A DNA stretch of 5,341 nt from Candidatus Saccharimonadota bacterium (GTDB lineage: Bacteria; Patescibacteriota; Saccharimonadia; Saccharimonadales; Saccharimonadaceae), in contig JAUNQQ010000051.1 of assembly GCA_030536095.1 (NCBI GenBank), positions 1-5,341 on the forward strand. Direction: 5' to 3'. The notes beneath the pieces were generated by a model. That model had not been told where the DNA came from, made no database searches, and saw nothing but the letters and a program-made list of their open reading frames with translations. Both the position numbers and the translations under genes were made by a program. Positions 1-3,272 of the stretch are shown here, one piece after another. The number at the start of each line of letters is the position of its first letter. Position 1 is the stretch's first letter.

Positions 1-57
1 AGACCATGGTGCCACCTCTGAAGCGATTTAGGCGGAGAAAAAGTACATTTTGAGTAT
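1..57. other. Left-edge stretch before the tRNA, unresolved
   Basis: This short piece precedes the tRNA. Two + strand frames could each be the last codons of a gene entering from the left. One ends at TGA 51-53 after a very basic tail (VPPLKRFRRRKSTF). The other ends at TAG 29-31 after DHGATSEAI. Neither is long enough to identify and both could be chance. No convincing -35/-10 pair for the tRNA is visible here, so the tRNA may be transcribed from further left. Confidence 0.2.
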
Positions 58-133
58 GCCGCTATAGCTCAGTTGGTAGAGCGTCGCCATGGTAAGGCGA
101 AGGTCACCAGTTCAAACCTGGTTGGCGGCTCCA
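58..133 (+). tRNA. tRNA-Thr, anticodon GGU
   Basis: The 76 bases fold as a complete cloverleaf. The acceptor stem pairs GCCGCTA (58-64) with TGGCGGC (123-129) with one G-U pair. The D arm is GCTC/GAGC around AGTTGGTA. The anticodon stem TCGCC/GGCGA encloses the loop ATGGTAA, which gives anticodon GGU, reading threonine codons ACC and ACU. The T arm is ACCAG/CTGGT around TTCAAAC. The discriminator base is T130 and the CCA tail is genomically encoded at 131-133. The gene is followed directly by a hairpin terminator and converges on the minus-strand operon. tRNA genes are common borders of horizontally acquired islands, but no direct repeat of this 3' end is seen in the window. Confidence 0.97.
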
Positions 134-143
134 TAAGCACAAG

Positions 144-193
144 AAACACCTCGTTTCATTTAGTCAATTGACTAGGTAGAACGAGGTGTTTTT
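144..193 (+). terminator. Rho-independent terminator after tRNA-Thr
   Basis: A perfect 12-base-pair stem, AAACACCTCGTT (144-155) with AACGAGGTGTTT (180-191), runs into a T tract at 189-193, eleven bases after the tRNA CCA. The loop contains its own 14-base perfect palindrome, TAGTCAATTGACTA (161-174), so a second hairpin can form inside the first. On the opposite strand the stem ends in TTTCTTG, a weaker T-rich tail. The element may therefore also stop transcripts arriving from the minus-strand operon, for which no better terminator is visible closer to its last gene. Confidence 0.88.
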
Positions 194-293
194 CGTTGGA
201 GCCGTTTTCATTATTCGCAATTTTGTTGAGGATGGTTTCAGAGTGGTCAACCCACTAGTACATACCTTTATTAACTTAACTAAGGAGAAATGT

Positions 294-440
294 ATGATTA
301 CTTGAAATCATTGAAGAATTGCTTTCCATATTTGCTCCGGCTTATATCGTACGAGCCATAAACTCCATTTATATTGTCGTCGTTATGAGCCGGAACAGGG
401 CCAAGTAGTTTTTCTCGAGCCGACGGCCGCAATTGATTAA
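294..440 (+). other. Doubtful short frame broken by two early TGA codons
   Basis: AAGGAG at 282-287 is followed six bases later by ATG 294, an ideal Shine-Dalgarno distance. The frame meets TGA at codon 4 (303-305) and codon 7 (312-314), then stays open for 41 codons to TAA 438-440. The open part contains segments such as SGLYRTSHKLHLYCRRYEP. If it was ever a gene it is now broken, or it used UGA as a sense codon. A competing ATG at 290 gives an intact 23-codon frame (290-361), but it sits only two bases from the GGAG, too close for normal initiation. ATGATT/AATCAT (294-299/306-311) can also form a hairpin over the start. An open run of this length occurs often by chance, so neither frame is supported as a real gene. 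Confidence 0.2.
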
Positions 441-524
441 TTGGCAATAAAAGCGTCTAGCACATTCAGTTGCCAAGCGATAGTTCCTCGCGACTTATCG
501 CTATATCTATAAATGCGTCGGCTC
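336..524. ncRNA. Candidate structured RNA or hairpin-rich element, strand unknown
   Basis: Several inverted repeats sit close together here. TCCGGCTTATA (336-346) pairs with TATGAGCCGGA (384-394) with one G-U. GAGCCGACG (417-425) pairs perfectly with CGTCGGCTC (516-524), and this nine-pair stem encloses two abutting stems, TTGGCA/TGCCAA (441-446/471-476) and GCGATAG/TTATCGC (477-483/495-501, one G-U). The second arm of one is flush with the first arm of the next, so they could stack coaxially. The nesting resembles a multibranched RNA, but no known family core was recognised. The stems could also be chance, or the remains of a mobile element. The element lies just past the stop codon of the 125-residue protein gene, so on the minus strand it would sit in the operon's 3' untranslated region. 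Confidence 0.2.
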
Positions 525-532
525 AGGAAAGG

Positions 533-910
533 CTACTTGAGCATTTGGGCAAAAGAGTCTGGAAGAATCACATTCTTAGAATGATTCTTAAAATGTGGCG
601 CAATTTGCTCTGGACTATGACCTGCTATTCCGCATCCGATTTCCGTTATTAGGAAAGTAAGCTCTGGGTGGCTTTTGGCGAAATTTAGGAATCTGCCGAT
701 CTGGGCGTACATTTCGTCTTCAGAGTCCATGGTGTTAATGGCATAACTTTGACCTTGTAAGCCCTCTGCTTGGCCCATCTTAGCGCCAAATTTACGAACA
801 GCAGTCGCGGCAGCTCCGCCATTATGAGCACCAAAGCCGTTACTGCCAAAAACGAAAATCTCGTTATCTTTTAATTCAGAAATAAACCCATATTCGTCGT
901 ATTTAGCCAT
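533..910 (-). CDS. Macrodomain-like small protein (A1S_2505-type family)
   Basis: This 125-residue protein is close in length and pattern to a small family found in bacteria and phages. Near the N-terminus FVFGSN (19-24) is followed by GxHxGGAA (27-34), then a conserved GQAEGLQGQSYAI block (46-58). Later LTFLITEIGCGIAG (84-97) is followed by a helix with IAPHF. The order, an N-terminal glycine-rich SN/H/GGAA loop and a later strand ending in a GCGxAG loop, matches the two ligand loops of macrodomains, which bind ADP-ribose. That fold assignment is inference from pattern, not a computed match. No signal peptide or membrane segment is visible, so it should be cytoplasmic. The ATG has a strong AGGAGGT five bases upstream. 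It is the last gene of the operon, and its first codons overlap the end of the reading frame of the split small gene. Being downstream of an ADP-ribosylglycohydrolase supports a role in binding or processing ADP-ribose. Confidence 0.85.
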   Translation of the reverse strand: MAKYDEYGFISELKDNEIFVFGSNGFGAHNGGAAATAVRKFGAKMGQAEGLQGQSYAINTMDSEDEMYAQIGRFLNFAKSHPELTFLITEIGCGIAGHSPEQIAPHFKNHSKNVILPDSFAQMLK

Positions 911-1118
911 TTTTACCTCCTAAATCTTCTAGACTTTTTAACATTTTTTTAGTCAAACCATCATCAGGGTATTTTTCTGCGCACTCTCTTAAGAAACCAG
1001 ATGCCGGCTAGTTTTCATGTTCCCAAACATAATCCACGGATTCTGGTCGATGAGCCTCCAGAAACTCGGCCTGTTCTTTTGGCAAACCATTTATTATTTC
1101 ATCTATATATTTATCCAT
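903..1118 (-). pseudogene. Small gene split by an in-frame amber codon
   Basis: A start at ATG 1118 with AAGGAG upstream opens a 36-residue product beginning MDKYIDEIINGLPKEQ and ending at TAG 1010-1008. The same frame then continues without another stop for 34 codons, with clearly protein-like content (ASGFLRECAEKYPDDG, then KKMLKSLEDL), to TAA 905-903 inside the first codons of the 125-residue gene. The undamaged product would be 71 residues, acidic, helical and cytoplasmic. I do not recognise the family. TAG could come from CAG (Gln) by one C-to-T change or from TGG by one G-to-A change. The possibilities are a recent nonsense mutation, a sequencing error, suppressed or read-through translation, or a genuine 36-residue protein with a decayed tail. 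The gene starts 12 bases after the ADP-ribosylglycohydrolase stop and overlaps the next gene by eight bases, so it is embedded in the operon. Confidence 0.75.
915..921 (-). promoter_or_regulatory. Shine-Dalgarno site of the macrodomain-like gene
   Basis: On the minus strand AGGAGGT lies just before ATG 910 (GGAGG, then TAAAA, then ATG), a near-perfect ribosome binding site. It fixes the start of the 125-residue gene. It also encodes Gly-Gly near the end of the frame that continues past the amber codon of the preceding small gene, so ribosomes finishing that frame would terminate on top of this start. Confidence 0.85.
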
Positions 1119-1122
1119 GGTT

Positions 1123-1129
1123 CTCCTTT
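1123..1129 (-). promoter_or_regulatory. Shine-Dalgarno site of the split small gene
   Basis: On the minus strand AAAGGAG lies four bases before ATG 1118 and immediately after the TAA stop (1133-1131) of the preceding gene. It is the main evidence that the short frame is a real translated gene, since the frame is too short to stand on length alone. Confidence 0.8.
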
Positions 1130-1130
1130 A

Positions 1131-2216
1131 TTATTCTTCTTTAAAATTTTCATCATCTTCAAAACGAGTTTTAATTATTGGGCATTTGCCCATTTCGAGT
1201 AATTTATCAGCTATTTTAACTAGCTCTTCGGATTTATATACTTCTTCTCGCCATTCTTTAGGTATTGCTTTATAGCCATAATAAGCGCCAGCGAGCTGAC
1301 CATAGCAGGCGGCATTTGTGTCGGTGTCGCCGCCCAATCTAATTACTGCCATCGTGCCATCTTGGAAATTATCAAAATTCATTAATCCCCAGAGAGAAAT
1401 CGCAAAAGTATCGACAATATATCCACCGAGATCGCGCAGGTTTTCTCCGTTTTTCTCTATGGCTCGGTTAATTAAATTTTCGGAATTATTAAGATAAAAT
1501 TGGTCGTATTCTTCATTCATAATCCAGCGTCCACAGTAGGAAGCGATGTGGTTTTTCGGGAGACCATGAAGGGCGCAATATAGCATCGTGGCGAATAAGG
1601 CGGTCGTCGCTTCAGCGGCGATGGAATTATGGGTTTCACGACAAGATAAAACTGCCATGTCGAGTGTAGGAGTGATATCCTTTAAGTCGATAAATTCGCT
1701 ATCTGTATTTTCTGGAGTAATTGTGAGATTTTTCCGTTCTAAACCGTCTTTCAGAGTTGGATAGTTTTTATTCGGAAAAGTATTGGCGATAATAACTGGG
1801 GCAAGACGCATAATGGCGCCGTTGCCGGCAGAATCGGTAGTGTCGTTTTCGGAGATAATTGGATGATGCTGAAAAATCTCAATGGCGCGCTGTGTCTGTC
1901 CACCAACATCGGCAGCAGGCTTTCCGTCATAAGTGCGGTAGCCGTTGTTTACCCAGTTGGTAAATTTATGCATAATATCATAAGAATCATAACCATTTCT
2001 TGCGAGCAGACTATCAGCGAGACAAAGCGCCATTTCTGTATCATCTGTCCAAACTCCGGCGGAGCAGCGCGGAGAGTCGGAAAAATGCGCAATTTTATCG
2101 CCCAGACGGCGAATCATAGTACTCGAAAAACCGAATTCTAGAGGTGCGCCGAGGGCGTCGCCAATGGCGAGGCCGGTGAGCATACCGCGGGATTTATCCT
2201 GATACTTAGTATTCAT
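1131..2216 (-). CDS. ADP-ribosylglycohydrolase family protein (ARH/DraG-like)
   Basis: The 361-residue protein carries the hallmarks of the DraG/ARH family, metal-dependent enzymes that hydrolyse the bond between ADP-ribose and its acceptor (protein, nucleic acid or small molecule). RGMLTGLAIGDALGAPLEF (10-28) is the family opening. WTDDT (56-60) holds the first metal ligands T57, D58 and D59. DVGGQT (103-108), GNGAIMRLAP (131-140) and ETH (194-196) follow in the usual order. GGDTDTNAA (295-303) supplies the second ligand set D297, D299 and T300. All expected catalytic positions are present, so it should be active. Residues about 145-183 between the MRLAP and ETH blocks are divergent and longer than I would expect. 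No signal peptide is seen. The ATG is chosen because the family opening follows it at once, but no Shine-Dalgarno site precedes it. Instead an extended -10 box sits six bases upstream. The substrate cannot be told from sequence; the neighbourhood suggests defence or repair. Confidence 0.93.
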   Translation of the reverse strand: MNTKYQDKSRGMLTGLAIGDALGAPLEFGFSSTMIRRLGDKIAHFSDSPRCSAGVWTDDTEMALCLADSLLARNGYDSYDIMHKFTNWVNNGYRTYDGKPAADVGGQTQRAIEIFQHHPIISENDTTDSAGNGAIMRLAPVIIANTFPNKNYPTLKDGLERKNLTITPENTDSEFIDLKDITPTLDMAVLSCRETHNSIAAEATTALFATMLYCALHGLPKNHIASYCGRWIMNEEYDQFYLNNSENLINRAIEKNGENLRDLGGYIVDTFAISLWGLMNFDNFQDGTMAVIRLGGDTDTNAACYGQLAGAYYGYKAIPKEWREEVYKSEELVKIADKLLEMGKCPIIKTRFEDDENFKEE

Positions 2217-2222
2217 TTTTTC

Positions 2223-2231
2223 ATTATATCA
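2223..2231 (-). promoter_or_regulatory. Extended -10 promoter, possibly giving a leaderless mRNA
   Basis: On the minus strand TGATATAAT matches the extended -10 form TGnTATAAT exactly. No recognisable -35 lies 16-18 bases upstream (AAAACC or close variants), which extended -10 promoters can tolerate. Six bases (GAAAAA) separate the box from ATG 2216, so the usual start point seven bases past the -10 is the A of that ATG. The TGA of the motif is the mcrC stop codon itself. This would give the ADP-ribosylglycohydrolase and the genes after it an independent promoter. In AT-rich DNA such a box can arise by chance. Confidence 0.5.
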
Positions 2232-3272
2232 TGGATTGTCGATGAGGTTTTTAATTTGTATGAGGCGGGCGCGGATTAGTTCAAATGGTTGGTTTAGATC
2301 GAGGGTTTTAACGTAGAAGGTGTTGCCATCTAGGGAATATTTTAGGTCTAAATCTTCACTGTCGTCGGTTTTAGCATAAAGCAACATTCCAGATACGTTT
2401 CCAGAATGAAAAGTATCTTTATTTTTAACGTAGGAATATATTTGGTAAATATTGCCTGAGTTGATTTTTTCACTAGAATCTCCGAATAAAGTGTTGCTTT
2501 TTAGGATTCCAGATTCGTAATACTTTGCGTCAATGATTAAGGTTTTTTCACCGGAAGTTAGGGTGATGTCGGTGCGCATTGTTGGTAAAAATATTGTAGT
2601 TCCATCGTCGGAGTTCCAGTTGATATGGGCCGGCATTGGGCTTAAATAGGGGAAGTGTCGGCGATAAAAATTGAGGATAAAATGCTCATAGAGATTACAC
2701 ATGCGTTGGTCGTCAAAGAATTCGCGTAGGCTTTTTTCGCCGGATTTTTCGCTTTGGAGTTGGCGTGAGATAACAAGATTACATATGCCGACGAGTAGCT
2801 TATATAATTCGTTATTGCGGTGATATTGGATTTTCCAGTTGATTTGGTGAATGTTGATATCATGGACATCGGCTAGTAAATATAGGATAGTATTGAGTTC
2901 TCTTTGGTAAGGGCTTTTTGCAGAAATGCGACGCTTAAGGGTTTTTAGAGTTGCTTTGATAATTTGGTTTAGATTTGAATTGATAGAGAATTCATCATAG
3001 CTGGCGACGAGGCGTCTTCTTAGGATTGTTTGGGTTTTTAGCGTATCGGAAAGATTGATTTTTCCGCGAACAACTGAGGAGATTTCGCTTTTTTCGACAT
3101 AGGTATGATCAAAGCCGCGTTTTAGTTGATATTTTATGCCTTGGATTAGAATGGTAGCATAGAGCTCATCAGCATCTTGAAAATTTTCGGATGCTAAATT
3201 TTGATAGCCTTTTTCATTGAGCACCTTAAAGGCGTAAGATAGCATATAGTAAATATTACGAATTGGAATCAC
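2229..3272 (-). CDS. mcrC: McrC, nuclease subunit of a McrBC-type restriction system
   Basis: At 347 residues this matches the usual McrC length. The N-terminus IPIRNIYYMLSYAFKVLN is the typical McrC opening. Recognisable internal blocks include VVRGKINLSDTLKTQT and LVASYDEFSINSNLNQIIK. The C-terminal third holds the PD-(D/E)XK nuclease core: D235 in MRTDIT, D248-A-K250 in LIIDAKYY, and Q277 in the QxxxY motif of NIYQIYSY. McrC binds the McrB ring, stimulates its GTPase and cuts DNA near modified sites. The start is GTG, sharing its first base with the TAG stop of mcrB (TAGTG), so translation is probably coupled; the upstream GGGAAG is a weak ribosome site. The gene ends with TGA, which overlaps the extended -10 box of the next gene and is in frame with it. 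Confidence 0.95.
   Translation of the reverse strand: MIPIRNIYYMLSYAFKVLNEKGYQNLASENFQDADELYATILIQGIKYQLKRGFDHTYVEKSEISSVVRGKINLSDTLKTQTILRRRLVASYDEFSINSNLNQIIKATLKTLKRRISAKSPYQRELNTILYLLADVHDINIHQINWKIQYHRNNELYKLLVGICNLVISRQLQSEKSGEKSLREFFDDQRMCNLYEHFILNFYRRHFPYLSPMPAHINWNSDDGTTIFLPTMRTDITLTSGEKTLIIDAKYYESGILKSNTLFGDSSEKINSGNIYQIYSYVKNKDTFHSGNVSGMLLYAKTDDSEDLDLKYSLDGNTFYVKTLDLNQPFELIRARLIQIKNLIDNP

Larger units (their letters stand above)
194..532. other. Convergent intergenic region without a clear gene
   Basis: This stretch lies between the tRNA terminator and the 3' end of the minus-strand operon. No recognisable protein is encoded on either strand. It contains an AAGGAG motif (282-287) in front of two short frames, and several well-matched inverted repeats between 336 and 524 (listed separately). 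Near the left end, TGGAGCCG (197-204) is the inverse complement of the tRNA 3' end CGGCTCCA (126-133). At eight bases this could be chance. No insertion sequence ends, CRISPR repeats or conserved SRP, RNase P or tmRNA cores were recognised. Confidence 0.6.

Noticed and set aside
8..16. Minus-strand GGTGGCACC resembles the T-box antiterminator core, with tRNA-Thr next door.
   Set aside because: The leader that should precede it would run antisense through the tRNA gene, the bases after the core do not match the usual GCG, and no specifier stem was found.
441..502. Hairpins just downstream of the operon considered as its rho-independent terminator.
   Set aside because: The stems are short or wide-looped and no T tract follows them on the minus strand.
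470..652. Open frame of 60 codons on the + strand.
   Set aside because: It runs antisense over the 3' end of the macrodomain-like gene, has no ribosome site and no recognisable content.
1017..1202. Hydrophobic, phenylalanine-rich open frame of 61 codons on the + strand that looks membrane-like.
   Set aside because: It is the complement of lysine- and glutamate-rich codons in the small gene and the end of the ADP-ribosylglycohydrolase; no ribosome site precedes it.
1863..2141. Open frame of 92 codons on the + strand.
   Set aside because: It is fully antisense to the conserved N-terminal part of the ADP-ribosylglycohydrolase, whose motifs establish the true frame.
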